64,000 bases of DNA from Moraxella boevrei DSM 14165 (GCF_000379845.1 NZ_KB903782.1:96643-160642); one strand, 5' to 3'; positions 47,422 through 56,428 are shown, counted from the first letter of the stretch. Program-made: numbers and translations. Notes: generated by a model from the letters alone, not told the origin.

Positions 47422-48783
47422 ATGAATGTAGATAAAAATGGCAATCCAACCGACGGGCGTGGCGAATGGCGACAGTTTTTATGCCGTGCGTGCGGTTGGA
47501 TTTATGACGAAAAAATCGGCGACCCTGACGGTGGATTGCCCGCAGGCACACGCTTTGAAGACATTCCAGACAACTGGGTTTGTCCCCTGTGTGGCGTAAC
47601 CAAACGAGATTTTGAACCCTTTGAAAAACGCCAAATCGCCATTGATAAACCACTGGTAAACCCCTTAACCGATAGCAACGGTGTCTTGGTCATCGGTGGC
47701 GGTACAGCAGGTTGGACGGTGATTGAAGCCTTGCGAAAACTTGACAAAAATCTACCAATCACCCTAATCACCGCCGACAGTGGCGACCGCTACATGAAAC
47801 CGCAATTATCGATTGCCATGAGCCAAAACAAAACGGCAAGCGACCTTATCCAAAAATCTGCCAAAGATTTAAGCCAATCACTCAACATTAGTCTAGTTTC
47901 GCATACCTTTGTCATTCACATTGACAGCGACAAAAAACAAGTGCGAACCACTCGGGGTGATTTTGATTATCAGCAGTTGATTTTGGCATTAGGGGCAACC
48001 CCAAATCTGCCTGCAAGCCTGCCACCTGATAGCGTTTGGCGGGTCAATCATGTAGATATGTTTGCCAAATTGCAACACAAACTGCACGCCAAACCCAACC
48101 AACACATTGCGGTTATCGGTGCAGGCATGATTGGCGTTGAGATTGCCGAAGATATCGCCAAATCAGGTCATCAGGTTACCCTAATTAACCGTGATGAGTT
48201 ACCGTTGACGGAGATTTTGCCACCGATTGCTGGCGAACGTGTCAAAACGGCGTTACTTGCCCAAAATATCGGCTACCTTGCCAATCAAGTGATTGAACAA
48301 GTGTCTAGTTTTAGCGAAAATGGCGACACTCAATACCGCATTCAACTGGCAAATAACGAACTTATCTGCGACCATATTATCGCAAGTACTGGGCTAAAAC
48401 TCGACGAACGTCTGCCAAAACGAGCCAATTTAAGCTATCTACCGCAAGGCATCGTGGTGAATGAAAACACGCTACAAACATCCGACCCTGCGATTTTTGC
48501 GATTGGCGATTGTATTGCGATTGGTGGGCAGGCATGCCGATTTGTCGCTCCTTTGCGTGAGCAGGCGACGGCGATTGCTCATCATATTTTGGGCTTGGAA
48601 CATGGCGGGTATCAGCATAAAACGCCGATAGTTCGGTTAAAAAATAAAAGCATTTCGGTGAGTATTACAGGCAATGTTGATAAAAATCAACGCTGGCAAG
48701 TCATTGAAAATACAGATAATTTATTAATCTTGCAACAAGTGCATGGTGATGATGTGATTGCAAAAGTTGAGTTAAAAAGCTAG
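47422..48783 (+). CDS. Rubredoxin-rubredoxin reductase fusion
   Basis: A 453-residue electron-transfer protein. Residues 15-65 are a rubredoxin with the iron ligands C21, C24 (CRACGWIYDE) and C54, C57 (CPLCGV). A FAD/NAD(P)H reductase follows: LVIGGGTAGWTVIEALRKL near 90, IAVIGAGMIGVEIAEDIAKS near 235 and PAIFAIGDCIAIGG near 355, as in AlkT-type rubredoxin reductases. Usually the two are separate genes (rubA, rubB). It can pass electrons from NAD(P)H through FAD to iron to an oxygenase or oxidase. Start: ATG 47422-47424; a TTG seven codons upstream is also possible. Confidence 0.9.
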   Translation: MNVDKNGNPTDGRGEWRQFLCRACGWIYDEKIGDPDGGLPAGTRFEDIPDNWVCPLCGVTKRDFEPFEKRQIAIDKPLVNPLTDSNGVLVIGGGTAGWTVIEALRKLDKNLPITLITADSGDRYMKPQLSIAMSQNKTASDLIQKSAKDLSQSLNISLVSHTFVIHIDSDKKQVRTTRGDFDYQQLILALGATPNLPASLPPDSVWRVNHVDMFAKLQHKLHAKPNQHIAVIGAGMIGVEIAEDIAKSGHQVTLINRDELPLTEILPPIAGERVKTALLAQNIGYLANQVIEQVSSFSENGDTQYRIQLANNELICDHIIASTGLKLDERLPKRANLSYLPQGIVVNENTLQTSDPAIFAIGDCIAIGGQACRFVAPLREQATAIAHHILGLEHGGYQHKTPIVRLKNKSISVSITGNVDKNQRWQVIENTDNLLILQQVHGDDVIAKVELKS

Positions 48784-48794
48784 ATTTTCTTTAA

Positions 48795-48828
48795 AAACCA
48801 CTCAGATTTTTGAGTGGTTTTTTGTTTT
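48795..48828 (+). terminator. Terminator after the rubredoxin-reductase gene
   Basis: Perfect 10-bp stem AAACCACTCA/TGAGTGGTTT (48795-48804 with 48811-48820) with a 6-nt loop and a T-rich exit. Confidence 0.88.
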
Positions 48829-48879
48829 ACGCTCACACACCCCTTTTAAATTGAATTTAAGTAGTGCTTTATCTTAATC

Positions 48880-49723
48880 TTACCCAATACCCATACCCAC
48901 CCGAAACTCATTCGCCGTCCGCCCTTCATACTTTTTAAAAAACTTGGCAAATTGCGTGCCATCAATAAAACCAAGCTCATCAGCGATGGCATTGATGGAT
49001 AATTTGCTATGCACTAAAAGGCGTTTGCTTTCTAGCAAAACCCGCCTTTCAATCACGGTTTTGACGCTCTCGCCTGTTTTATTTTGGCATGCCGAATTTA
49101 AATTTTTAGGCGAGCAGTTTAAGGCATTGGCATAAAATTGCACTTGTTTTTGGGTAAAAAAGTGCGTTTCTAACAAATCCATAAATGCCAAAAAGCGTTT
49201 TTCGGCAGAGGTTTTTGGACGCTCTTGACCAAATTTTTGGGCAAGATAATGCAAAAAAGCGGTGAGCTGATGTTGAAAAAACGCAATTTTAAGGTTTAAC
49301 GGCTCAAATTGATAACCGCTTGTCAATAACTGCCTAAAACTCATTAAATCATCAACATCTTTTTGTTGAAAAGATTGTACGCTTGGCAAATTGCCCAAAT
49401 CCATACTTTTTAACAAAAAATCCTCTCGCCACGCCACAAAAAAGCCATCGTCCTCTTTTAAACTTAGCACTTGATTGGCGCGGATTAGCATCGCTTGCCC
49501 TGCATTTAAAGTAATTTTTTTGCAGTCAAGCATATGCTCGGTACACCCTTTTGTACAGACAATCCACACAAAAAAAACTGAGCCGATGCACGCCAAACAA
49601 ATGGCTGATGATGTGCTGATTGTGGTTGTCGTTGGATTTTAAATATTCATTTAAAAAACCACAGTTAAAGCCGATGTTGTTTGTGGGATTTGCCCTTAAT
49701 AAGGGAATGTCAAAAGGTTTCAT
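48880..49723 (-). pseudogene. AraC family regulator, frameshifted at a homopolymer
   Basis: Two overlapping frames together give one AraC protein of about 280 residues. The first (from 49723) has FDIPLLRANPTNN and HLFGVHRLSFF; the second continues VWIVCTKGCTEHMLDCKKIT, the DNA-binding part (LSINAIADELGFIDGTQFAK) and FFKKYEGRTANEFR. The frames meet at a run of eight T in the coding strand (A8 at 49570-49577); seven T would join them seamlessly as HRLSFFVWIV, which fits the cupin-domain pattern of the family. As read it is off; it could be phase variable or a sequencing error. Confidence 0.8.
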
Positions 49724-49749
49724 TTTTACCCTAAAATTGTTTGATTTTG

Positions 49750-49785
49750 CCCTATTTTAATGTATTTTACGCTGTTAAAATAGGG
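49750..49785. promoter_or_regulatory. Perfect 11-bp inverted repeat upstream of the AraC gene
   Basis: CCCTATTTTAA (49750-49760) and TTAAAATAGGG (49775-49785) with a 14-nt spacer, located 27 nt upstream of the araC-type start and 94 nt before the DUF962 gene. On the plus strand it is followed by TATTTTTTATG. It may be an operator for the divergent pair or a transcribed hairpin. Confidence 0.4.
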
Positions 49786-49878
49786 TATTTTTTATGATAA
49801 TTTAAAAAATGGTGTGTGGTAAGCACCTTGCGATACTGACAACTTTACCAATCCGCCTTTACAAAAGGAGAGCTTATA

Positions 49879-50118
49879 ATGAGCAAAAGAACCCTTAACG
49901 ACTGGCTGTCGGCTTATGGCGAAAGCCACCAAAACCCCATCAACAAACAAATCCATTGGCTGTGCGTTCCCACGATTTTTGTTACGATTATGGGTATGAT
50001 TTATGCGGTGTCGCCCATTTTGGCGTACATTTGTTCGCTACTGGTAGTGGCATTTTATGTACGCTTGTCGCTGTCGCTTGGCTTGTCAATGGGGCTGTTT
50101 ATGCTAACCGTGCTGTGA
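49879..50118 (+). CDS. Truncated DUF962/Mpo1-like membrane protein
   Basis: The first 79 residues match the DUF962 (YGL010w/Mpo1-like) family: TLNDWLSAYGESHQNPINKQ followed by IHWLCVPTIF and two or three hydrophobic helices. The yeast relative Mpo1 is an iron(II) dioxygenase for 2-hydroxy fatty acids. Full bacterial members are longer (about 150 residues or more); this one stops at TGA 50116-50118 inside the third helix. AGGAGA lies before the ATG. The 3' part has apparently been replaced by a hydrolase remnant. Confidence 0.7.
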   Translation: MSKRTLNDWLSAYGESHQNPINKQIHWLCVPTIFVTIMGMIYAVSPILAYICSLLVVAFYVRLSLSLGLSMGLFMLTVL

Positions 50119-50402
50119 GGACTTTATACTTACCCTGTGGGCTTTTGGGCAAATGGGGCGGATTTAAATTCACCAACGCTTAGCCCTGTTTTGCCGATTT
50201 GACGAGCTTACCGCCTATACATATTTATCAAGGGAAAAATAACATTTTATGCCCTGATGCCAAAAAATTCGCCCAAGAAGCGAGAGAACAGGGAGCAGAC
50301 TGCACTTTACACCTTTATAAAAATGCGTTTCAGGCTTTTATGGTGTTGCCTGATGTGTTGCCAGAGGTGCTTGATGATGTGGTTAAGGTAATGAAAGGTT
50401 GA
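50119..50402 (+). pseudogene. 3' remnant of an alpha/beta-hydrolase (esterase/lipase) gene
   Basis: In frame after the DUF962 stop one reads TYPVGFWANGADLNSPTLSP and, after a one-base shift near 50190, DLTSLPPIHIYQGKNNILCP, DAKKFAQEAREQGADCTLHL and NAFQAFMVLPDVLPEV up to TGA. This is the C-terminal third of a hormone-sensitive-lipase-type hydrolase, with the Asp loop region and the position of the catalytic His occupied by NAFQAF (usually H-x-F), so the His is also lost. Confidence 0.65.
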
Positions 50403-50471
50403 ATTTTGGGTAAGATTTATATTTTGCAAAACCTAATTTTATGCTAAAATATTTTATTTTTATCAACTGCT

Positions 50472-50888
50472 ATGTACGAACAATTACGCCTATCCAATCA
50501 AATCTGCTTTCCGCTTTACGCCATTGCCAAAGAAATCGTCCGCAAATATTCGCCCTTTTTGGACGAATTGGATTTGACTTATCCGCAATACTTGGTAATG
50601 CTCACGCTTTGGGAATTTGGCGAGCAAAGCGTGGGCGAGATTGGCGACAAATTACACCTTAATAGCGGTACTTTAACCCCACTTTTAAAACGCTTACAAA
50701 GCAAAGACTTAATCGCCCGTACTCGCAGTCAAACGGACGAACGCACCGTCATCATCACGCTGACCAATCAAGGGCGAGCGTTGGAACATCAGGCGGTCAA
50801 TATCCCTAATCAAGTTTCAGACTGCCTAAATTTAACGGCTGATGAAGTGGCGGTCTTACAAAAAATTGCCAGTCAGTTAAATCATTGA
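50472..50888 (+). CDS. ohrR: Organic peroxide sensor/repressor OhrR (MarR family)
   Basis: A 138-residue winged-helix regulator. LRLSNQICFPLYAIAKEI carries the peroxide-sensing Cys (C12 here) in the conserved N-Q-x-C-F-P/A-L-Y context; LDLTYPQYLVMLTLWE and LNSGTLTPLLKRLQSKDLI are the MarR dimer and recognition helices. It represses ohr until the Cys is oxidised by organic hydroperoxides. An extended -10 (TGCTAAAAT) precedes it. Encoded directly upstream of its expected target. Confidence 0.92.
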   Translation: MYEQLRLSNQICFPLYAIAKEIVRKYSPFLDELDLTYPQYLVMLTLWEFGEQSVGEIGDKLHLNSGTLTPLLKRLQSKDLIARTRSQTDERTVIITLTNQGRALEHQAVNIPNQVSDCLNLTADEVAVLQKIASQLNH

Positions 50889-50941
50889 TTTTGATATAAA
50901 AAGACATAATTTTGACAATTTGCTTATAAATTTCACAAAAA

Positions 50942-50974
50942 TATATTGCACACAATTTAATTTTAGACTATAAT
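50942..50974 (+). promoter_or_regulatory. ohr promoter with candidate OhrR operator
   Basis: TTGCAC (50946-50951) and TATAAT (50969-50974) with a 17-nt spacer. The dyad ATTG-CACA-CAAT overlaps the -35 and resembles half of known OhrR sites; expected to be bound by the upstream gene's product. Confidence 0.65.
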
Positions 50975-51012
50975 AGTTTTATCAACTTAACCAACCTTTT
51001 TAGGAACATTTT

Positions 51013-51444
51013 ATGAAAATTTTTTACCACACTTCGGCAACAGCAACAGGCGGACGAGACGGTCATACCCGTGTTGATGACGGCTCAATCGGCTTTGATT
51101 TGGTCGGCTTTCAAAACACAGACGGCAAGGTCGGCACCAACCCCGAACAGCTTTTTGCAATGGGCTATGCAGCGTGTTTTGACAGTGCGATGAACCACAT
51201 CGCCCCAAGTTTGGGCATTCAAGCCAAAAAATCATCAACTTCGGTGGCGGTCGGTATCGGTCAAAAGGCGGACGGGGCGTTTGGTTTGGATTTGGACATC
51301 ACGATTACGGTGGAAGGCGTGAGCACAGACGACGCCGAAAAATGGATTAAAAAAGCCCACGAAGTTTGCCCGTATTCCAATGCGGTACGTGGCAATGTGG
51401 AGGTGCGTTTGCACGTTAATGTGATTGAAACGTTTGATTTGTAA
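51013..51444 (+). CDS. ohrA: Organic hydroperoxide resistance peroxidase Ohr
   Basis: Thiol peroxidase of the Ohr/OsmC family reducing organic and fatty-acid hydroperoxides, usually with lipoylated proteins as reductant. The 143-residue protein has the two active Cys: C55 in GYAACFDSA and C119 in EVCPYSNAVRGN, and the catalytic Arg region GGRDGHTR. Start ATG follows a leader with TTTTAGGAAC. Regulated by the adjacent OhrR. Confidence 0.94.
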   Translation: MKIFYHTSATATGGRDGHTRVDDGSIGFDLVGFQNTDGKVGTNPEQLFAMGYAACFDSAMNHIAPSLGIQAKKSSTSVAVGIGQKADGAFGLDLDITITVEGVSTDDAEKWIKKAHEVCPYSNAVRGNVEVRLHVNVIETFDL

Positions 51445-51462
51445 TTTTTAAATGATTGATAG

Positions 51463-51492
51463 AAACCACTCAAATTTTTGGGTGGCTTTTTT
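51463..51492 (+). terminator. ohr terminator
   Basis: Stem AAACCACTCA/TGGGTGGCTT with one wobble and a mismatch near the base, followed by a T5 run; nearly the same stem as the terminator at 48795. Confidence 0.75.
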
Positions 51493-51494
51493 AT

Positions 51495-52247
51495 TTATTT
51501 TTCTGTTTTTTCAGCGACTTTGTTCGGATTATCCACTTCAGTAATCAGCTGTTTACCTGCATTAAGGTTAATCAGTTGCGATAGGTTAACATTGGCTTTT
51601 AACACCAACTGCTCTTGTGCCAAAAACCCATGATTGACCTGCACTTTTTTCAACGTATCCATGATTTTCTCATTCTTTTTTAACCAACGCCCAATATCAA
51701 GGTATAAAATATCTTCTTTTTGATGCACGAGCTTAAGTTTACCCAAAATCAGTCCAAGCGGATCTTTTTTTAATACTTTGTGAAAAAACCACACCGCCAG
51801 TCGCACCACTTTGGTTTTGAAATAATTATCCGTATACAAACTTAACACATCGGTATTGCTAAGTTGCCCAAAGACAAAACGCTGATGATATGTGTCAAGC
51901 TGAACATGAACAAGACGCAAATTCACTGCCAAATTGGCAAACACCCCCTTTACATTCACGGTGGTATATAAGCGTAACCAGTTCTCGTGCAAATCCAAAT
52001 GTAAATCCAACACTGCATCTACATTACGAGTAACAAACTGCTCTAAGGCATCATTTATCTGAGTTTCGCTGGCAGGAATAAAAAATTCTTGCTCTACGCT
52101 AGTTTCTAATTTGTCATAGCTATTTTGCGAAAATTCGGCAAGCGAACGCAACCAAAAGTTCAATTGTCGCTCACTAAAATCATGTAAAAAATCACGCATT
52201 TTTTTGCTAAATTTTTGGGTTGTTTGGGTAAAATTCGTAGAATTCAC
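51495..52247 (-). CDS. Hypothetical protein
   Basis: About 250 residues, no signal peptide or clear membrane helix, rich in L, N, F and charged residues; I do not recognise a family. Repeating patterns such as LHLDLHENWLRLYTTVNVKG and LAVNLRLVHVQLDTYHQRFV suggest amphipathic beta-strands of a lipid-binding or inner-membrane-associated fold (AsmA/DUF-like), but this is a guess. I prefer a GTG start at 52245-52247 because AAGGA lies 6 nt before it; the ATG two codons earlier overlaps that site. Divergent from the TonB-like gene. Confidence 0.6.
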   Translation of the reverse strand: MNSTNFTQTTQKFSKKMRDFLHDFSERQLNFWLRSLAEFSQNSYDKLETSVEQEFFIPASETQINDALEQFVTRNVDAVLDLHLDLHENWLRLYTTVNVKGVFANLAVNLRLVHVQLDTYHQRFVFGQLSNTDVLSLYTDNYFKTKVVRLAVWFFHKVLKKDPLGLILGKLKLVHQKEDILYLDIGRWLKKNEKIMDTLKKVQVNHGFLAQEQLVLKANVNLSQLINLNAGKQLITEVDNPNKVAEKTEK

Positions 52248-52453
52248 AGCCATTCCTTGTTGATATTGTTTCACATTGGTTATTTTTATCATTAATTTAC
52301 CAAATAGCATCTATCGGTTAAACCAATGACTTTGTCAAAAATTTTCCCATTCTAACAAAAAAGCGTGTGATTGTGTGTGAGATTTTCACAATAAATTGGT
52401 AAATGGGTTTAATTTACAGCAAAAAACTTTTATAATAGGGCTTTTGATTTTTT

Positions 52454-53359
52454 GTGGATTTTGCGTTGGCATACATTAAAGACAGTCTTAGCGACCATTT
52501 TGTCAAACATCATCACCCTAGTGACCGTGTTATGTTGTTTTCTACCGTGTCGGCGGTGGTGTTGCACGCCTTGTTTATTTTTGGCGTAAGTTTTTCCGAC
52601 AGCGTATCGCCAACTGCTGTGGTGCAAGACGTGACCACGGTGTTAACCGAAAATTTAGAAAAAAATGAAAAAGCCGATTTTATTGCCAATGCCAGTCAAG
52701 AAGGCGGTGGCGAAACTGATGAAAAAGTGCGTTTTGAAAATAACACGATTAGCCCAATCAATGATGATGCAGTCAATCCAACCGATGATATCATCAGCCA
52801 ACAACAGCAAAAACGCCAACAATTTTACCAAGAAAGCTACCTAAGAACGACGTTAAGTTGGGAAAAAGTTAACAAAGAAAACGATAATAAAAAAGACCAC
52901 CAACGCTCCGAATTAGAAGCCCAAGAACAACGCCTACGCCAACAAATCGCCACACTAGAAACCAAAATCAGCAGTAATCAACAATTACTTGCCAAAAAAT
53001 CTGCGGTAGAAGTGGTCAGCAGTAATTCTACAACCACAGGCGAAGCCGCCCGCTATATTGAAAACTTTCGCCAACAAGCCTATCGCATCGGTAACCAACA
53101 ATATCCCCAAGAAGCCCGAGCCAAAGGCTTAAAAGGTGACGTGCGTCTTATGGTTATCATTGACCCAACAGGCAAAGTGAAAGCCATTCAAATCCTTGAG
53201 TCATCAGGCTCAAAAATACTGGACGAAGCCGCCAAAGAATCGGTGAGAAAATCCGCCCCATTTGGTCATTTTAGCAAAGATATGCAAGATATCGTTGAGT
53301 TACGCATTATTCGTACATGGCGATTTGGTGACGGCTTAAGCGTTGATAATGAAGAATAA
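52454..53359 (+). CDS. TonB-like energy transducer
   Basis: A 301-residue protein with one N-terminal membrane helix (about residues 27-48, MLFSTVSAVVLHALFIFGV), a long acidic and Gln-rich periplasmic linker with a coiled coil (LEAQEQRLRQQIATLETKIS) and a C-terminal TonB domain: YPQEARAKGLKGDVRLMVII, GSKILDEAAKESVRKSAPFG, IIRTWRF. It could work with ExbB-ExbD from 9-10 kb. The start is uncertain: GTG 52454 is the first in-frame start after a TATAAT box at 52431, and there is no ATG before the membrane helix. It is 11 nt before truA. Confidence 0.8.
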   Translation: MDFALAYIKDSLSDHFVKHHHPSDRVMLFSTVSAVVLHALFIFGVSFSDSVSPTAVVQDVTTVLTENLEKNEKADFIANASQEGGGETDEKVRFENNTISPINDDAVNPTDDIISQQQQKRQQFYQESYLRTTLSWEKVNKENDNKKDHQRSELEAQEQRLRQQIATLETKISSNQQLLAKKSAVEVVSSNSTTTGEAARYIENFRQQAYRIGNQQYPQEARAKGLKGDVRLMVIIDPTGKVKAIQILESSGSKILDEAAKESVRKSAPFGHFSKDMQDIVELRIIRTWRFGDGLSVDNEE

Positions 53360-53370
53360 TTGAGAAAAAA

Positions 53371-54177
53371 ATGCCCCAAACTTATGCCATTAACCTAGAA
53401 TTTATCGGCACACATTATCGTGGCTGGCAACGCCAACAGCATGACCCCGCCACCATTCAACAAACCTTAGAAACCGCCTTTAGTAAAGTCGCCAACGAAC
53501 CAGTTGAAATCGTGGCATCAGGTCGCACCGATGCAGGCGTTCATGCGTCCAATATGCTTGCTCATTTTTGCACCCATGCCAAACGTGAACCGTATAACTG
53601 GGTGCGTGGCGTGAATGCCTTATTACCAAACGATATCGCCATTCGTGCCATTACGCCGATGAGTGATGACTTTCACGCACGTTTTTCGGCAATCGCACGC
53701 CGTTATCGTTATATTACCCTTAATCAAGTATTTCGCCCTGCGATTTTATACGGACAAGTTACCCACGAATACACGCCGTTGAACCTTGAAAAAATGCAAC
53801 AAGCCTGCCAATTTTTGGTTGGCACACACAATTTTACCAGTTTTAGAGCATCGCAATGCCAGTCCAGACAGCCTGTACGTCATGTGCATTTTGCCAATTT
53901 GATACGTCATGGTGATTTTATCGTGCTAGACATTCAAGCAGACGGATTTTTACATCATATGGTGCGTAACATCATGGGCAGTCTGTTTAGCATCGGACGT
54001 GGCGAACATGAACCCGAGTGGATAAATGAGCTGATTTTGGCAGAAGACCGCACCCAAGCATCCCCCACTGCAGCAGCGGACGGCTTATATTTTATCAATG
54101 CTTTGTATCCCCAAAACTTTCAGCAAGCCTTGCCAAACTTACACTTATCTCCTGTTTGGCTGAATTTAACCGAATAA
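53371..54177 (+). CDS. truA: tRNA pseudouridine(38-40) synthase
   Basis: Converts uridines 38-40 in the anticodon stem-loop to pseudouridine. In 268 residues: EFIGTHYRGWQRQQHDPATI, the catalytic Asp54 in ASGRTDAGVHASNML, RYRYITLNQ and HHMVRNIMGSLFSIGRG, all conserved in TruA. It follows the TonB-like gene closely and precedes infA, which has its own promoter. Confidence 0.95.
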   Translation: MPQTYAINLEFIGTHYRGWQRQQHDPATIQQTLETAFSKVANEPVEIVASGRTDAGVHASNMLAHFCTHAKREPYNWVRGVNALLPNDIAIRAITPMSDDFHARFSAIARRYRYITLNQVFRPAILYGQVTHEYTPLNLEKMQQACQFLVGTHNFTSFRASQCQSRQPVRHVHFANLIRHGDFIVLDIQADGFLHHMVRNIMGSLFSIGRGEHEPEWINELILAEDRTQASPTAAADGLYFINALYPQNFQQALPNLHLSPVWLNLTE

Positions 54178-54179
54178 AG

Positions 54180-54208
54180 TTGCTATTTTGGCAAAACTTA
54201 TCTATAAT
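54180..54208 (+). promoter_or_regulatory. infA promoter
   Basis: TTGCTA (54180-54185) and TATAAT (54203-54208) separated by 17 nt, 36 nt upstream of the infA ATG. Confidence 0.75.
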
Positions 54209-54244
54209 AGCACGCTAATTTTTTAACTAATTTTTGATAATACT

Positions 54245-54466
54245 ATGGCAAAAAAAGACGACATCATTGAGTTTGAAGGCGAAGTTATTGACACCTTACC
54301 CAATACGTTATTCAAAGTACGCTTGGAAAATGGACATGAAATCATCGCCCATATTTCAGGCAAAATGCGTAAAAATTACATCCGTATTTTAACAGGTGAT
54401 AAAGTCAAAGTTGAAATGACACCGTATGACCTTGACAAAGGCCGTATCACTTATCGTGGTCGTTGA
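54245..54466 (+). CDS. infA: Translation initiation factor IF-1
   Basis: Small OB-fold protein binding the ribosomal A site with IF-2 and IF-3. The 73-residue sequence shows [39 protein letters not shown] and the ending [10 protein letters not shown]; length is normal. Transcribed alone from its own promoter and followed by a terminator. Confidence 0.97.
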   Translation: MAKKDDIIEFEGEVIDTLPNTLFKVRLENGHEIIAHISGKMRKNYIRILTGDKVKVEMTPYDLDKGRITYRGR

Positions 54467-54801
54467 TTTTTACGAGTATTGTTTATCCGCTCGTCAATGT
54501 TGCAACCATCCATGACATATTCTCATGGATTTTTGTTATGTCTGTTTTTTATCAAATTATTTTTATTCAGCTTAAAGCCACCATTTAATCAACACTTGTT
54601 GACTAAAATCTAAAATTTTTCGGATTTTTTGTAAATTTTGCCCTTTTTTGATAATTTTTTAGTTGCTTATTTGTAAAAATTTGATTATTCTTAGCAACAC
54701 TAATTCACGGTAATTTGATAATTTGTAAATTTCATGAAGAATTTATGCAGTCATTATCCGATTATTACTTTTCTGTAAGTCAATGTAAAAGGGAGCATTT
54801 C
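54467..54801. other. Intergenic region between infA and the FadL-type gene
   Basis: No gene seen in these 335 bases. It contains the infA terminator (54508-54536) and an AT-rich stretch leading to GGGAG before the porin start; a frame extending upstream of that start has no signal peptide and is disregarded. Confidence 0.6.
54508..54536 (+). terminator. infA terminator
   Basis: Perfect 8-bp stem ATCCATGA/TCATGGAT with a 7-nt loop followed by TTTTG. Confidence 0.75.
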
Positions 54802-56376
54802 ATGTCTTTCAAAATCCACCATTTAGCATTTGCTATTGCATCATTCTCAGCTGTTTCAGCCCATTCTGCAGGTCTTGACCGTTCAGGACAGGATACGAGT
54901 GCATTTTTTCAAGACGGTACCTACACCGAAGCGGTTTATACCCATATTGATGCCGATGTATCAGGTAAGGATAGTGCTGGTAATAAAATTAATGATATCG
55001 CCGAAAAATATGATTTTTTCCGTTACGGTGTAAAAACTGATGTCAATGATACATTTAGCGTTGGTGTTATCTATGATGAGCCTTTTGGGGCTTTAGTTGA
55101 TTATACAGGCACTAACAACTTTACAGGTGATGCAGATGCCGTTGCTTTATCAACCATTAACACGGTAGCCAGCAAAGAACGTCAAGACAAACTAACTGAG
55201 ACTACTTTAGAATTAGCAAACAAAGCCTTTACTTCTAAAACCATTGAAGAAGCATCAGCCTACCTAGCACTTGCTGAATTATTTGGTGGTACTCAACAAA
55301 GCTTAGAGCGGGTAAAAAATGCCGTTGATAACGGTGCAACGCCTGAAATGATTTCTCAGAGTTTAAAAGCTTCATTACCTGCATCTGCTAAAGCAAGCCA
55401 AGAACGTATTGCAACCATTCAAAAATCCTTAGCAAGTTCAAACGTTTCTCCTGAAACAAAAGCAGTAATGCAAAGATATTTAGACCAATTTACTCAAAGT
55501 GCAAAAGCGTTACAACAAGCCCCTGAAGCTTTAGATTTATTAACCAGTGACAATGGCAACACCAGCGTTGAAGTGCATACTAGAAACTTAACAGGTTTAG
55601 TAGGTATGAAACTTGGTGCAAATAAAAACTTCCAAATTTTTGCAGGTCCACAAGCCCAACATTTGACAGGTGAGGTACATTTACGTGGTAATGCTTATAA
55701 AGGAGCAACAAGCTATGATGCTATCATCAGTCCAGATACTGCCTTTGGATGGGTAGCTGGCGTTGCATATACAAAACCTGAAATTGCGTTAAAAGCATCT
55801 TTAACCTATCGTTCAGAAATTGAACATGAGTCGAGTATTTCTGAAGTATTTCCGTTAGCACCTTTACGCAACATGCCGTTAAGTCAGACGAATAAATTTA
55901 AGGTAAAAACACCCGAATCTTATAATTTAGACTTCCAAACTGGTCTAAGTGCTAAACATCGCTTACTAGGTACTGCGAAAATACGCTATGTACCTTGGTC
56001 AGATTTTAAAGTAACCCCGACTTTATATAATCAAATATCAGGTTATAATTTGGTAGATTATAGCGATGACCAGTGGTCTGGTGAGATTGGAGTTGCCAAA
56101 CAAGTTAATGATAAATTAGCAGTTTCAGGTACTGTTGGTTTTGATACAGGGGCAGGCAATCCAACCACGACGCTTGGACCAATTGAAGGTTACTACAGCC
56201 TTGGCTTGGGTGCAAAATATAATTTGACCCCAAATTGGGCTGTTTCTGCAGGGGCTAAATACTTAAAATTTGGTGATGCGACTGCTCAACTGCCTGATCA
56301 CACATCACGCGTTGGTGAGTTTGAAGACAATGATGGTTATATCGTTGGTGTCAAACTCTCTTACCAACAAAAATAA
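54802..56376 (+). CDS. FadL/OmpP1/TodX family outer-membrane channel
   Basis: Outer-membrane beta-barrel for long-chain fatty acids or other hydrophobic molecules. Signal peptide with MSFKIHHLAFAIASFSAVSA; the mature N-terminus AGLDRSGQDTSAFFQDG is the FadL plug start. Beta-strand pairs such as WVAGVAYTKPEIALKASLTY and YYSLGLGAKYNLTPNWAVSA and the terminal VGVKLSYQQK are typical. An insert of about 130 residues around 120-260 is helical and rich in A, S, E and Q (ALSTINTVASKERQDKLTET onward), larger than usual in FadL and probably periplasmic or extracellular. Start ATG 54802 has GGGAG upstream. Confidence 0.88.
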   Translation: MSFKIHHLAFAIASFSAVSAHSAGLDRSGQDTSAFFQDGTYTEAVYTHIDADVSGKDSAGNKINDIAEKYDFFRYGVKTDVNDTFSVGVIYDEPFGALVDYTGTNNFTGDADAVALSTINTVASKERQDKLTETTLELANKAFTSKTIEEASAYLALAELFGGTQQSLERVKNAVDNGATPEMISQSLKASLPASAKASQERIATIQKSLASSNVSPETKAVMQRYLDQFTQSAKALQQAPEALDLLTSDNGNTSVEVHTRNLTGLVGMKLGANKNFQIFAGPQAQHLTGEVHLRGNAYKGATSYDAIISPDTAFGWVAGVAYTKPEIALKASLTYRSEIEHESSISEVFPLAPLRNMPLSQTNKFKVKTPESYNLDFQTGLSAKHRLLGTAKIRYVPWSDFKVTPTLYNQISGYNLVDYSDDQWSGEIGVAKQVNDKLAVSGTVGFDTGAGNPTTTLGPIEGYYSLGLGAKYNLTPNWAVSAGAKYLKFGDATAQLPDHTSRVGEFEDNDGYIVGVKLSYQQK

Positions 56377-56393
56377 TTCTTTGCATTTATACC

Positions 56394-56428
56394 AAAAAGC
56401 TCTTAGTTTAATTAAGGGCTTTTTTTAT
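56394..56428 (+). terminator. Terminator after the FadL-type gene
   Basis: Stem AAGCTCTTA/TAAGGGCTT with one wobble pair, then a T7 run. Confidence 0.8.
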
